A stretch of 64,000 nt of DNA from Agrocybe praecox (GCA_964017145.1 OZ024849.1:248001-312000); one strand, 5' to 3'. Positions 45,738 to 58,167 are shown, numbered from the stretch's first letter. Notes: generated by a model not told the origin, from the letters alone. Translations and numbers: made by a program.

Positions 45738-46263
45738 CTAGTCGGATTCATGCTTGATCACTAGCTTCACGTTCTCGCCAGTGACGTCTAACCTTGACAT
45801 GTCACCTACCTCATAATGGCTAAATTCATCCAGCTGATCATACCAATCTTGGGAGAATCCGGCTCTCTTCCAATCCTGTAAGTGAGAAATTCGTAGATCA
45901 GTATATCACATCGAAAATGCATCAATCAAATTAACTTACATCTTCAGTCATACCCTTGATAATCTGATCCAACCCATCAATTATCCTCTTCGTCTCTTGT
46001 TCATCCAACTTGGACTTTGCCTTGACAATCTCTACCGGTGTCATCTCCATGTCCTTCGAATTATACAGAGCCGCTATCTTCTCGCATTTCTCCCTTTCTT
46101 CCGCCGATTCGTTATCTCAGATCTCCATAAACATACCGGCTCCACTGGGTATGTGCTCTCTGAAGAAATGCTTGATAAGGAAGTATATTTGGATAGGGAA
46201 TATTTTTTGTGTCCTTGGGTGGGGAAGTTGGACTTCTTCACGTTCTTGTTTGATTTTAGGCAT
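45738..46263 (-). pseudogene. Small unknown protein gene with one in-frame stop
   Basis: ATG at 46261-46263 opens a frame (MPKIKQEREEVQLPHP) that meets TGA after MFMEI, continues in the same frame (DNESAEEREKCEKIAALYN, then SKDMEMTPVEIVKAKSKLDE), crosses a clean intron (gtaagt...cttacag) and ends with DWKRAGFSQDWYDQ ... VKLVIKHESD at TAG 45738-45740. The second exon and the acidic C-terminus look like real coding sequence. No family is recognised. Either the stop is a mutation or assembly error, or the true start lies after it. Confidence 0.45.
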
Positions 46264-48251
46264 TTGAGTAGTGGTGAAAGGTTGGGGCGAAGATAAATGT
46301 GCGTTGTGAGCAAGGGGAACTCATGTCGCTTTTTAAGGAGTGAAGGTCGGCGCGTTGATTTTGATTTATGGATTGTAAACTTCTACTATTTCCTATTTTG
46401 GCAGAAAGTCTAATTCGCGCGTTGTCAGTGGCAGTCACAGTGACTCAAGGGGGCTCGATAAGCCACTCTTGTACCACTCTTGTATTTAATGCGAGAGCGT
46501 TTGTGATGAAGGCTACACCAATAAGGTGTTATTGTTCTGTGGGATTGTCACCCATCATTTTCGCAAAAGGGTGGGATTGGATGTTGTCGGAGCTTGTATT
46601 TTGCACCCGCTTCGGCCATTTCCGAACAACGCGTCCGCATCTGCAATACGCGCCTATCCCGCCTCCCCGCCCCCCCTTGAAAATTTCATTCATTATCTGC
46701 ATTGCTATCCAACTCCAATGGTTACGGTACCAGGGGTTGACAAGTTCCCGTGGCTGAGGAGTCCACAAGAATAAGACATTGTCAAACAAGGACTGCTGGG
46801 TCCAGAATGAACGTTTTCTTGAGGATTATGACACGGTTGGATCAGTACATCCGAGAAGATCATGGACTCAGCACTCCAGACTTTCTACGGGTCTGGTATT
46901 TTATTTTATCATACACAAGATGTAATTATTTGTAAACTCGACCGCAATAGACATAAACTGTATGGAAGTGGCAAAGATCGCGCAACGACGGCGGGCAACG
47001 GCCACGTCACCACGTGATGCCCGCCTCCCGACGCCCATGCGTAAAACAGCCCCAATGCCGTGCACGGCACTACACGGCATGTGTTAAAAAAGTTCTATGC
47101 CGCAGAAATGCCGTGGAACGCAAAAGAGTGGGATTGACACACAAAAGGGTGGGATTGCAATCACATACCACCCTTTTGGGTATCCCTCGTTTGTGATACC
47201 TATTTCTGAAGCACTATTTTGACCAAAAATTGCCATTCTCGCCAGCAGGGTATTGTCACTTGTGCTTTGACGACAAGGCGGACATGATACAATGCAATGC
47301 TCAAGCGATGTCCTATCACACCAACGCTACTAGTACCTTATGCCAAATATTTGAGAGTCCCACACATATTATCCGATTTACTAAACGTGAACAATAGTGT
47401 GCGTACCAGTGGCGGCAACACTGACATTTGCCAACACTTCCAAACGGCAACTTGACCCTACTAAGTGACATATCGCTACGGTCATGTGGTGTCAGCGTCA
47501 TTGGACGGCTGAGCCTCTCATAGCAAGCAGCAAAGGTAGAGATCGATGAAAAGGCAATACTACGACACACCATCCTCGCTGATAGAATTTGTATGCAAGG
47601 AAAACAAATAATGTATTGTGCAAATGCATTCGCCCTGCACATGGGAATTTGTCAAAAGTGAAAGTGAAACTTGAAAGTGGGCACTTTGACTTGTGCGACG
47701 AATTTCTCCCCCATGAACGTATTTTGAGACGTAAAACTTTGATAATTACATATTTTTTTAAAAAAAATCTTTCCGGAAGCTCTTGATTTTAGAGTACACA
47801 CATATTATGCCACGATTATTTTACGCAAGTGTGTCCGAATAGAAAGACGGAAAAAAAGTTTGGACTCATATACGCCATGCGCAACATTGGCCCACTTTAT
47901 ATAGGTATGACCATGTGCATCATGATATATCAAAACCTTCCAAGTGGAGTCCAACCTGTGACTTTCAGTGGAGTTGGAGGGGCTGCATAAACAAGCGCTC
48001 GACCAGTAGCGTCCACCCCCCCCCCCCCCCAAGTCTGCTTCTACATGAAACACGACAGAGATCTCCCTTTGCGTACTTCCATTTATGAAAAGAGTCCGCG
48101 CTATGACACTATCGTATAGTATTCGTATCACACTGAACGTTCGTTGATCGTATGTTACAGGCTACAGATCTCTAAAATAAAAAAAGACAAACCATCGCTG
48201 CCTGGCCAGCCTGATCCGATTCAGAACATTAAGCAACTTGGCAAGTGAAAA
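46264..48251. other. Intergenic stretch without a supportable gene
   Basis: Repeated words such as gtgggattg occur near 46540, 46570, 47127 and 47150, and a run of 15 C lies at 48016-48030. Frames on both strands lack motifs or splice structure. Confidence 0.45.
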
Positions 48252-49306
48252 ATGCCGCCCATTCCACCATCCGGACCTCAGACGCTTGACCTCGATGTCT
48301 CCGATACAGCAGGTTTCTTTGGAAGAGAAGAGGCGTTCGCTGCCATGTCGAGTGTGCATCTTGCTCGAGGAAGGCGCTGGCTAGGATGGTACAACTCTTC
48401 AGGAAGCTATGTTGTCGCAAAAAAATATGGCATCCTTGCAAGTTCGAGAATATAGAACGGACTTTTCCCAGGAGTCAACGTCGATCCAACAAAGATGCTC
48501 GAGCTGGATGGTAAAGAAGGTCCTCGATACCTCGGAATCCATTCGGGCACGGATATCGACAAAACCGGGCCTGCAGAAGCTGACCAGTTCCTCACAATCG
48601 TTCAATTGCACGACTATCCGCCAGAGGTCCAAAAAGCAGACGGGGCACTCCTATCTGTCACTCTTTCCCCCTTTTATCCCATCGCTATCATCTTCATATT
48701 CGTCAGTGCCACAGCAGCAGCATTATGTGCTATCTATGGCGGCTGGTTCAGCTTCGCCATGATAATTGTCGGCATTCTCAGCAACGGTGCCTCCTGTGCC
48801 GCGATCGGTTCTGGGATCCTCCAGGTCAAGGACCTTCGCCATCTCCTCGTTCACAACCAGGAGATGGCATTTTCCTCGCAAATGGCGACAACAGACAAGT
48901 CATCCTCCTAAAGGGTAGAGAACATATTGTCAGCACCCTCTTCAGAGGCCGTTATTTCCTGCACTATGCAAGTCAACAACGAAAGCTCTTCAGGCAAACG
49001 TCTCCTGGGTGTACAATGCCTATCTGACCTAGATAGACAGAAGCTTTGCAGAAACATATCTTGCTCAGCGGACTCCTGAAAACACCCAAAGTATGGAAAA
49101 CACGCGTACCCAAGTACACTGGAGTTGCCGCACTTCTGGCCACGAGTCAAGCTTTTGACGTAGCAAGGATGTACAGAAGTCGTGTTTCCATCGAATCGAA
49201 TGGCCCACATGTTCATGGACTTCATCATGTCGGCCGATTTTCCGTATTCTCCGTTCCTCACAGTGGACTTATCAAAGCCCGAGAATCTTCTTCCTTCTGG
49301 CTTTGA
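48252..49306 (+). pseudogene. Decayed multi-pass membrane protein gene
   Basis: ATG at 48252 starts MPPIPPSGPQTLDLDVSD. The frame meets TAG at 48453-48455, then continues in the same frame with RYLGIHSGTDIDKTGPAEAD and membrane segments (AIIFIFVSATAAALCAIYGG, FAMIIVGILSNGASC). Near 48855 it must shift by one base to continue with PGDGIFLANGDNRQVILLKG and FRGRYFLHYAS. Later codons again change frame (ILLSGLLKTPKVWKTR, about 49057). The order of parts recalls a common mushroom membrane-protein family with a C-terminal pair of TM helices, which here are largely lost. The stop plus shifts make it a pseudogene. Confidence 0.65.
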
Positions 49307-49501
49307 TGTTATTTCTTTTCTTGCTTATGATCGCACCTATCTGTGTAGTTAAATAAAATGTATTGTAGTTAAGTAGGCTTTCAGGCAAAAGCAAAACTGT
49401 ATTATCAGAACTTCGACCTCATTGGTATATACGCATCGCAGCGAATTCGAAATAAGCATTCTGGAATGCCGAAGGATTGCTATTGACATAATCTATGACC
49501 A

Positions 49502-50963
49502 TCAGTCAGCAATGTTAACAGGAACAATATCTCGGAGCAAAGACCCACCAACACATTGGCCAGGGCAGCCTTGTTTTGAAAATAACGACCCAGCCCAACC
49601 GCCACCTTTGAAAACAACGATTAGTATCACACCAGCACCCGTTGGAGGAACATGATCTTACAAAGAGTTAAATTAATGATTATATAATGCTGCGAAAAAT
49701 GCTGCGAAAAATCGCATGATGTATTGGGAAAATATGCAGCCGGGGTCCCCTGGAGATGATTCGGAGTTAGTTAATTACTATATGTCGTACTAGTGGGGCT
49801 TTTACATACCCAATTATCAGGATCGACATTTGAATAACCATTCTTGACTTCCTCTGGGACCGAACCGTCATATCGCGACCAAAACCGCATCTTCATATGA
49901 TCCGGAGAACGTTCAAAAGCATACCTATAGAGGAAGGAGAGGATTTCAAATCAGATTACATTGTCAGAGGCGAGATGAACATACCATCCACCACCAGCGT
50001 TGTTAAATGCTGAACCAAAGCTGTTTGCAGCTGGATAATGGACGGTGCAGCCAGTATGGTTCTCTTCAGTGGTATTGCAGTCCAATTGTCCCGAATACCT
50101 GCGAGAATATCAGTTAGACTTCAAACACTCCGATTCTAAAATGTTGTATTACCCGGACTGGGCCCTCGAAGATGGCATTGTACAGCCTAAATTTTGTATT
50201 AATGTACGTCTCCATACTGCAGAGAGACCCACCAGCGTTGGTATGCAAGGCAGACAAGTTGGGACCATGGTCGTTGATACCCTCCACGATATCGACTTCT
50301 CCCTGTAACGAAGAACCAAGGTTGAGCCCAACAGAAATAAGGGGCACAATGACAGCGAACGACGTACATGGTCAGGCCAATCCGGCCCCCTCATCACCTC
50401 CCAGATAGCTGGCCACGTCCTTCACAGAAATAAATCCTTAAACGTTGCTAGGAGGAAGCCGCCGAAACCTACCCGCATCCTTGAGGCATATGTCGAATGT
50501 CAAACCTACAAAAAACAGAATAAAAAATAAAAAAGAGTCGATCCATCGTTTGAATTCGTCGAGGATAAATGGGCTTACACCGCGACATGAGTAGTGTAGG
50601 TATTCTTGCTCATTATTCTAACTGAATTTCGCCCAGGACCATTCGGATTCAGAACCGTATGAAAGTCGGTACGAAGAACGAAAGAATCAGATGATGCATA
50701 TGTCAAATTTTGATTTCTCGAAGTTTGTTGGTCAACGTAGTTCCTATGCGATTGATTTGCTCGTCAGGTAAGAACTCGGTCACATTGACAAAAGCAGGGA
50801 CAACATACACTCGTCCGGCCGAAGGATCCTTAATTGCCTCCCAATCAAACGCATCGTAGAAGTCGAACCCAACCAAGTTTTCTGATAATGCATAACCCGC
50901 GAAAGGTGTAGCCAAAGACCCAACAGCAGTCAGAGAGAGACAAAGAGTCGTTAAAGCTTTCAT
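49502..50963 (-). CDS. GH16 family endo-beta-1,3(4)-glucanase-like secreted protein (1)
   Basis: ATG at 50963 begins a signal peptide (MKALTTLCLSLTAVGSLA). Exons can be followed down to TGA at 49502-49504 with about seven introns: VNYVDQQTSRN, SVRIMSKNTYT, RHMPQGCGTWPAIWEV, then the catalytic motif GEVDIVEGIND (E-x-D-x-x-E), LSALHTNAG, YAFERSPDHMKMRFWSR and WGTPAAYFP, ending GWAGSLFSKQGCPGQC. The two Glu act as nucleophile and acid/base in retaining hydrolysis of mixed or beta-1,3-glucans. It is a close relative of the gene at 55619-56767. The exon with GEVDIVEG joins by introns of about 60 bp; exact borders near 50480-50580 are uncertain. Confidence 0.8.
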
Positions 50964-51137
50964 TACGTGGGTCGTGGATCGTTATTTGTTGAACGTGAGC
51001 GGAAGGGAGGTAGTTCCAAGCACGGTCATTCAGGAGGTCTGATGTTTTTGTACTTCGTCCCATTAACGTAAACCTCAGTTAGAAGGGTCCAATTTGCGCT
51101 AGCGTGATGGAATGGAAGACAGGGCCTCGATATGCTA

Positions 51138-51983
51138 TGGTGCCACTCACCTAGTCACCACCAAAAAGTGACAAAGTTTATGGCGTCGGCAAAATTTTCC
51201 CTTTTTCTTATTCCTTTGGGAAAAACACTCCATTTGACAAGGGGAACAAATCTGCTAGACCATTTTTTGATTGGTCAAAAACTGACGGAGTTATAAAATT
51301 CGGTGTCACCAAATTGGCCAGATAAGATAAGATAGTCCATATATAGTAATTTAGACTATTTATAGTGACACCTATAGGCTATTACTTAATCAAAATTGCC
51401 TGTAACCAAGATGTAGATTGCTCTCGGCCTTCTTCCAGTCCATTTTTGTGAGATTTTCGCCCGTAATCAACTCGATTTCATTCACGGTCGGATTTTATTT
51501 CACCGCCGTGATGATGTGCTTGGCTATTTGAAACTGCTCATGCTCATATGCCATAGACTTCAAACTCCTGAATAATGCATTGTCCTTCAACTCTTCTATT
51601 TCTTCGTCGCTTGAATCACCCCACCCTGACCAGTCTGACTGCATACTCACAATTTTTCACACCTCCAGCCCACGATTTTTCGAGTTCGTCATTTTCTGAA
51701 ATTTCTCTTGTGCTTGTGCTGCTTGCAATTGAGATTTCTTATGATGGGTCATGATTATTCCTGGACTTGCTCAGCAATTTTCCTCCCTAATGTTTCTGTA
51801 TACCCCAAAAATTGCTAGAATACTTTTTTACAAATAAAACATATAGACTTGATTGACTGAACCTTGTTGGTGCTTGAAAATATTGTCGTACCCTCCAGTA
51901 TAGTGGGGTTAGTGGTAGTCAATTTGTACCCCAACCAATTTGGCCGCTGTCATTTTTTAGTGGTGACTAGGTGAGTGGCACCA
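51138..51983. mobile_element. 846-bp TIR DNA transposon, TA-flanked
   Basis: The ends begin tggtgccactcacctagtca and form inverted repeats of about 35 bp with two mismatches. TA flanks both sides (51136-51137, 51984-51985), as for Tc1/mariner-type elements. On the minus strand the interior has a broken frame starting MTHHKKSQLQAAQAQ, with SDWSGWGDSSDEEIEEL and, after two stops, MDWKKAESNLHLGYRQF. That pattern recalls the N-terminal part of transposon-encoded proteins common in basidiomycetes. It is a non-autonomous, internally deleted copy. Confidence 0.82.
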
Positions 51984-53603
51984 TAGACCAGAAAGAGCTT
52001 GTTCGGCTTGAGATCCCCTCGTGTTGCTTAAGGTCCTTCAAGAAGCTTGGGACTGCCACAGTTGAGTAAGAATCCCACTACAATGAGAAAGTTAACGCCG
52101 TTCGAGATCGTTCTTTGAGATGGTTACCGTCCAGCCGGCGTTCTGAACGACCAGGCGATCCTTAAGGGAAACGTTAGTAAAGCTGAAGCAGCTATGCGTG
52201 AATTCGATGGACTTGCAGATCTCCAGGATGGTGTAACAATCTCATCCCAGCCCCATTGGTCGATCTTGAACAAAGGTGTTCCTATGAAGAGAAATCGTTA
52301 GCGATAAAGCAGAATGTTAATGAACGCAGTAGTTGGGACATTTCATCCCTGGAAAACATATATCGATTAATTGACGTCGACGTCAGCTCTGGATCGGACA
52401 CACGAAGTTTGTTGCAAGTCAGATCCCATAAACAAGCGTGTATCAAAATCATGATAGTGGACGCTGAGGAAAGTTGGGTATACAGGAGATGTGACGTCGG
52501 TAACAGGTCCGTTGTCTGTGATTCTGCGTTCGACTTCGGAGGCAAGTATGTCGAACGGAAAAGAGAAGTTAGGACGTCAAATTTACTTACCACAGACAGG
52601 TACAGGAGTCAAATATCTACAAATTGTGATCAGCACTGCACTGGTTCTGCGAACAGAAGAAAAAACACTTACTGATCCGTGAAAGGTACCCAGCCTGGGT
52701 AAACCTACAGGGTTTAAATAAGTCAGGTAACCCTACAACGTCAAAATCAATGGACCCACTGAAATAAATGCTCGAATATCTCCGTCGTGGAGCTTGTGGA
52801 CTAAAAATTGACTAAATGTCATGCCAACCAAGACAGAATCGTCTGAAGCTGCTACAGATGTTGTGCTGAAGCCATATTTCTACCAATTGATTGGAGACGC
52901 AAAGAGGTTGACGGGGATCTAAAGGAGTCTCATTGTTGATTATTGTGCGCAACAAAGTCTCATGATTGCTTCGTTCGTTTAAGCTGTAAGTAGTTGAGTG
53001 TATCTGGCTGCACAGCCGGTAGCATAGGTGTACAAATTATCGTCTAGAAATGATCAACAAAAATAAAAGCACGAAAAAAGGGCCATGCATGACATACCTG
53101 AAAGTCTGTTTAACCAAGCAAGAAAAACACATCGGATGTGATTTATATTCCTTTCTCTCTTGGTTGTTGGCGTTTCAGTTGTCCAGACTAAATTTGGGCA
53201 CAAAAGAGATAAACAAGCTGAATTGTAAAGACGGAGGTCATGGTTGCGGATTAACAGCATCGCCAGAAATGGGGTCCGGAACGTTCGGCAATGTCGCGTA
53301 ACGCGTAAATTACACAGCAAATTTTTGTTCTTGGTTAACCACCAAGACAATATTCCGTGTCATCGTGGGGAGAGCTTCAAGGTCATACTCGACGTCACCC
53401 ACGATGTCGAGACTCCAAACTTGTCGGTTTTCATTGACCGCAAGGCTTTCGCAAGCAGAAGTCGATACACTTCTTGACAGCAACGGACCTACGCCAACGG
53501 ACCAACGGGAAAGATACGAAATATCGCTATCCTTGCCCATGGTGGGTGAGCTCGTCACTATCTGTGATCTTGAGAACTAATCTGACTATGTATCTTTCTA
53601 CAG
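51984..53603. other. Intergenic stretch without a supportable gene
   Basis: A minus-strand frame with IPLFKIDQWGWDEIVTPSW (about 52210-52275) looks protein-like but could not be built into a gene. Other frames appear incidental. Confidence 0.4.
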
Positions 53604-53604
53604 T

Positions 53605-55235
53605 TGAGCATGGAAAGACCACCCTCGTCGACCAGATACTGCCAGTCTGGCACCATCAAACAGCTTACCGCGACGGAGAACTGTTGTACACGCCCGCGTA
53701 CAGCACTGGCGCAGCGGCGACTGGTGGAAACATGAATTCCTACAGTCAGATTGAAGACGGACTCATCTCAACAAGTTGAAAGCGATTTATTGGACCTCTT
53801 CGCAACACTGGGCACTACGGACAAACAAGCAGACTATCCGCTTCTTTACGCATCTGCAAAGCAAGGATGTGCCCAGGAGTCACCTCCTCAACTTCTCACT
53901 GCATCCGAATCTCTGAACCCAGCGTTAATGGTCACCTCGACTTCTATGACGCCTCTTTTCGACTTAATCATGTCGCATGTACCACCTCCGACACATCTGT
54001 CGCGTTCGGATTCTTTCTCCGTGCCTACGGTGCAGATAGAAGCAGACCCATACGTTGGAATGCTCTACCTCGGCCGTATCCAGTATGGTATTCTTCGAAT
54101 TGGAGACACCCTTCACGCACTCAACTCTGAAGGATTTAAAGTGGGCGACGGCAAAGTCAAGAAACTCTTCGGACGTAGAGGCTCAGAACGCGTCGAAAAG
54201 GATGTCGTTGGTGCTGGAGAAATTGTCAGCATTGCAGGTATCAAATTGGGTACGACCAGTAACGGCTAAGGTGTCAGTGTTAACATGACGCTCGTTCATC
54301 CGGATGGGTGGGGTGCTGAGGGACCAAAAGCTCTTCCCGTAAGTTTTCAACTTGATTTCCCTCCATATATTCAAATGACAGCCTTTATAGATGATGCCTA
54401 TCGACCCACCACCATCTCTATCCACGTACACGCCAATGACACGCTTCTCGCTGGTAAAGAAGGCACTAAGCTCACTTGCCAAGTCATCTGCGAACGTATC
54501 CACAGAGAAGCCGAAACCAACGTCGCTTTCCGAGCTTCGTGGGTGTGGTGTCCTCCACCTCAGTTTCTTGCTCGAAATCATGCGCAGAGAAGGGTTCGAG
54601 ATGTCGCTGGGCCCACCCAAGGCTGTCATGATTCCCAACCCGGAACTGAACCCTCAAAAAAATGAACGGACCAATGTCAGAACCTATCGAAGAATGTACA
54701 GTTGTCGTTAGAAAGGAATATGCAGGCGGCCTTGTTCAGAAGTTGACGACGAGGAAAGGCGCGATGAAGCGCTACGACTCCAGCGCTCCTAAAGAAGATT
54801 GTGGTGGATGTTCCTGCCCAGAGGCTTAATTGGCTACGTGGCTGGAGAGTTCGGTAACAATACCCATGGACAAGGGTAAACTTTTCTTGTTTTTTTTTTG
54901 TTTTTGTTTTTGTTTTTGTTTTTGCCTTCGAAACACTTACATGCTTCCTTTAATTAGAACTATCAATCACATTTTCAAAAGCTACGAACCATGCATAGGA
55001 GTCGTTGACACTGATCGTAACGGCGCTCTCATTCCAATGGCATCCGGCGAATCATCAGTATACTCCACGGCTCTTCTCCAGGCCTGTTCATTTGACATTC
55101 ACCATCGGACGCAAGGTATGTCACGCCGTTATCTCTTCCCTCGTATTTATCTCACTTATCTGTTGCCCAGTGTACCCCGGAATGGTCATTGGCGAATCTC
55201 CAGTGGCTGGCAATGTCAGGCGGTATCTGCCTAGG
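53605..55235 (+). pseudogene. TypA/BipA-type translational GTPase, decayed
   Basis: Successive segments match the order of TypA/BipA: the P-loop VEHGKTTLVDQ, then (after loss of switch I and the DTPGH region) VESDLLDLFATLG, YPLLYASAKQG, MTPLFDLIMSHVPPPT, DPYVGMLYLGRIQYGILRIG, KVKKLFGRRGSERVEKDVVG, AGEIVSIAGIK, then in other frames LVHPDGWGAEGPKALP, AGKEGTKL, GFEMSLGPPKAVMIPNPE, NHIFKSYEP, RNGALIPMASGESS and VYPGMVIGES. Stops and frame changes occur at about 54267, 54340-54400, 54600-54830 and 55090. In fungi this bacterial-type factor is thought to be mitochondrial. Missing G-domain motifs mean no functional GTPase. Confidence 0.78.
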
Positions 55236-55239
55236 TGAC

Positions 55240-55335
55240 CAACGGTGTGGCAGTGCAATCTGCAGTAGTCGGATTTGATTAGATCTTGTACGGTTCGCAG
55301 CGCGACGCGTCCATAGCCGAATGAATCCTCGCTTT
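55240..55335 (-). repeat. Dispersed repeat family, partial inverted copy
   Basis: Minus-strand gatctaatcaaatccgac followed by gcagattgcactgccac matches the 3' half of the family at 57058-57234, directly after the GTPase pseudogene. Confidence 0.5.
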
Positions 55336-55618
55336 TGAGAGCAATTGCCACGATCGTATTCACAGCACGTATTCACGGCAATACCACAAAGACAATTGAA
55401 TAATACACTCGATAGTTGCGTTTAGACATAAGACTTTTATTAATTACACAAATCAGATCTAAGGAGCACATAAAAGGACCAGTATTTCCAGAAATAAGAG
55501 TAGAAAGTTAACACAATAAGCGAGGCACCGAGAGTACATGTTTAATAACATATCACTGATATACAGACAAATAATTGATCCTCCATTGCGCGACTAATCT
55601 AACATAATCAGCTTAGTG

Positions 55619-56767
55619 TCATAAATGCTTTCGAACGACGGACTTACACTTGAAATTACTAGGATCGGCTACGGCCTGATCACACGTTCCTGGACAACCA
55701 GCACCAGAGAAAGTGGGACCTCCCAAATCACCACACAAAGTCGTGTCGATGACTAGATTATGATCGAAGAAATGTGTCACCATATCACAGTTATCTCCTG
55801 AGGGGAAGAAAGCAGCAGGCGTACCCCAGAGATTTGGGTTCGGGGCACGATCAACAATGTCCATCGGGATATTCGATCGAGGGAATCGCCAAATTCTAAT
55901 GCCATTATTATCCCACAGATGTGCAAACACTCCACCAACGTTTATGTTGAACAAAGATCCGTAGCTCAGCGGGTCGGGGTCGGAGAATCCGCACCCACGG
56001 TTATCAGCACCACTTGACTCACATGTCGGGTTGACAAGCTTAGACAAAGATTTGAAGTTGGATGCGACAGACGGGTTTGATAATTGGGCCATCGAACATC
56101 CTGTTGATGTGTGGAGTGTGTATGAGTTTGTCGGTCCTTCGTGTACGCCTTCGAGAACGTCTATTTCACCCCCTGATGGCCAGTCAGGACCGACAGACCA
56201 GTAGGCGGGCCAGATGCTGCATCCGTGAGGCATAGTAAAGAAGTCAGCAATGAATAAACCTCCGGTGTATGTCTTCTTAGAGGAGATGCGAACTCTAAAT
56301 TCCACATGTATCAGTCTTTCTATTTGCGAAGCTCCTGATTGCACGATGACTTACGAATCTCGGTTGGAACCCAAAGCCAAAGTGGAGAAGCTGTCGACTG
56401 AGAGGACCATCGATCCACCTTCAATGTAAGCCAATTTCTTCGCGATTGCATTCTCTCGTGTTTGATAATTGACTAACCCGTTTGTTGGGTCGGCGTCAGA
56501 GAAAAAGTCAAAGTCACTGATAAAAGCGACTGGTCAATCATTCAATGGCACAGAACGACATAAATAGAAAAAATAGACCCACTCAAAGAATGATTGACCC
56601 TGATAAAAGTCCTTCAGTACGAAAACACGCGATGTAATGTTGGCGTTCGTGGCGCGTGCCACTCGAGAGTGTGCTTTGTGACGCGGATGTATAGGTGATT
56701 CGTAGAACTTGCCAGCAAGAGCAGAAAGAAAGAGTGTTGACAACGTGAGGAAATAAATCATACGCAT
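55619..56767 (-). CDS. GH16 family endo-beta-1,3(4)-glucanase-like secreted protein (2)
   Basis: Three exons, 56583-56767, 56355-56516 and 55619-56294, join in phase to 340 aa. The first donor is gtgggt, which restores FFDDFDFFSDADPTNGL across the junction. A signal peptide (MRMIYFLTLSTLFLSALAG) is followed by a basic stretch that may be a propeptide, then SVRISSKKTYTGGLF, MPHGCSIWPAYWSVG, the catalytic GGEIDVLEGV (E-x-D-x-x-E), TLHTSTGC, WRFPRSNIP and WGTPAAFFP. Paired cysteines near the end (CGDLGG, GCPGTC) also occur in the gene at 49502. It should hydrolyse beta-1,3(4)-glucan outside the cell, in wall remodelling or nutrition. Confidence 0.9.
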
Positions 56768-57057
56768 AGTAGTTAGACAGATTTGTCGATGTCAATAATA
56801 TGGAAATGAGTGGCAATAACCTAGACCACAGGTAAGGCGAGAACAGGGTGAATATGAAAAATGCTCACTCTTTTTAAGTACCAGCGAATTTAACAATGCG
56901 TTGTTATGGAATCCTGAGACTCGAAACAAATGAGCGTTAAAGCCCACTTTCTATAACTTGACAATATTGTGCATTGTATTTCTGAATCATTGTACAGAAT
57001 GCGTGGCGCGTCTCATGTTGCTTGGATCAATGGGCTTCGTACGGTATAGCTCCACAC

Positions 57058-57234
57058 GTATGAACACGATGGAGCAGTCAATAATGCAGCTGGATGGAGT
57101 AGCTGGGCTCGAAAACGCGTCGAGCAGCCTCACACGATGGTGGTAGTGGTCAAAGCAAGGATGTACGTCGCGCTGTCACGAACTATGTATAGTACAAGAT
57201 CTAATCTAATCCGACTGGTGCAGATTGCACATGG
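57058..57234 (+). repeat. Dispersed repeat family, full-length-like copy
   Basis: The copy runs from tatgaacacgatggagcag through gtagctgggctcgaaaacg and gatctaatctaatccgac to gcagattgcaca. It is the best match to 3826-4007. Confidence 0.55.
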
Positions 57235-57319
57235 CTTATGTAGCTATTTATAATACACATTACACAAATGTCTATAAACTCTATGGTATATTTAATCGGA
57301 TACGACGTTCGGCAGTTTT

Positions 57320-58167
57320 TTAGTGTTGGGAATTAAAACAAAACCCTTCGATCTGCGGTACCTCTGGGACGTTATCGTACATACTATAATTGTAGGTCTC
57401 ATTCAGGTGCGCTGAGAAGTCCAATATCAGGTTGTCGTGTTCTTGAGTATCCTGTAGCTGATGATTTGCAGGTGGGAGAAAGGTAGGCTCAGTGGTCGGC
57501 GGGTAAGGAAGTTGATGATATCCTGAACTCTCTAATGGGTATTGGTTAAATGTTGTGTCGCTTAATGGGTGTAGATTGCTATTATCCTGAAATGTACTTC
57601 TCAGTACGTTTTACATTCTCAGTGAAGTGAAGTGCGCACCGGTAATCCTTGGGTAGAATTCTGATGTTGATGACTCTGAGGCGATTCACGGTGAGAGTGT
57701 AACGCGGACGTGTATGGAATATCAACGTCTGAGATCCATTCATGAGAGGAAGGACTCTCCTTCGACGGTCCAGCTTCCAAGCTCTTTATCTCAGAAGCGC
57801 CTACTTCCACACTTCTCTTCCCCCTACGAGATGCTTTGTCTGTTCGCTCTTTATTGCCTTCCTTTCTTATCGGCCGAAACTTATAATAAGGGTACATGAC
57901 CTTATGCTCCGCCTTCAACCTCTCCGCCTCTCTCTCAAACCAAGCGCGAACATCCTGATCCTCATTCTTCCACATCTCGGCTATCAGCTTTGAAGACTCT
58001 TCCTGTTTCCCCTTTACCTTTCCAGACTGATCCAACGCGAGCTGCTTGAGCTTCCACCTTCGATATAGAATCCAGCGATCACACGGTCGGGGTGGTTGAT
58101 CGGTATGCACACCTGAGGGTGTACGATCTTTCCTTGACACGCTTTGGTAGTTTCGTACTGCAGGCAT
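57320..58167 (-). CDS. HMG-box transcription factor (MATA_HMG-type)
   Basis: Two exons, 57640-58167 and 57320-57586, join in phase 0 to 264 aa (donor gtgcgc, acceptor tttcag). Residues about 27-100 form an HMG box of the mating-type class: RPCDRWILYRRWK, KLIAEMWKNEDQDVRAWFER, KAEHKVMYPYYKFRP. A basic stretch (KASRRGKRS) follows, then a Ser/His-rich region and a C-terminal Pro/Tyr-rich, acidic end that could activate transcription. The canonical RPxNAF start is altered to RPCDRW. HMG-box factors of this class control mating and fruiting genes in basidiomycetes. No homeodomain or pheromone-receptor genes are nearby, so it is not evidently in a mating-type locus. Confidence 0.85.

Noticed and set aside
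48016..48030. Run of 15 C as a regulatory site
   Set aside because: A simple homopolymer with no nearby expressed gene; length may be unreliable.
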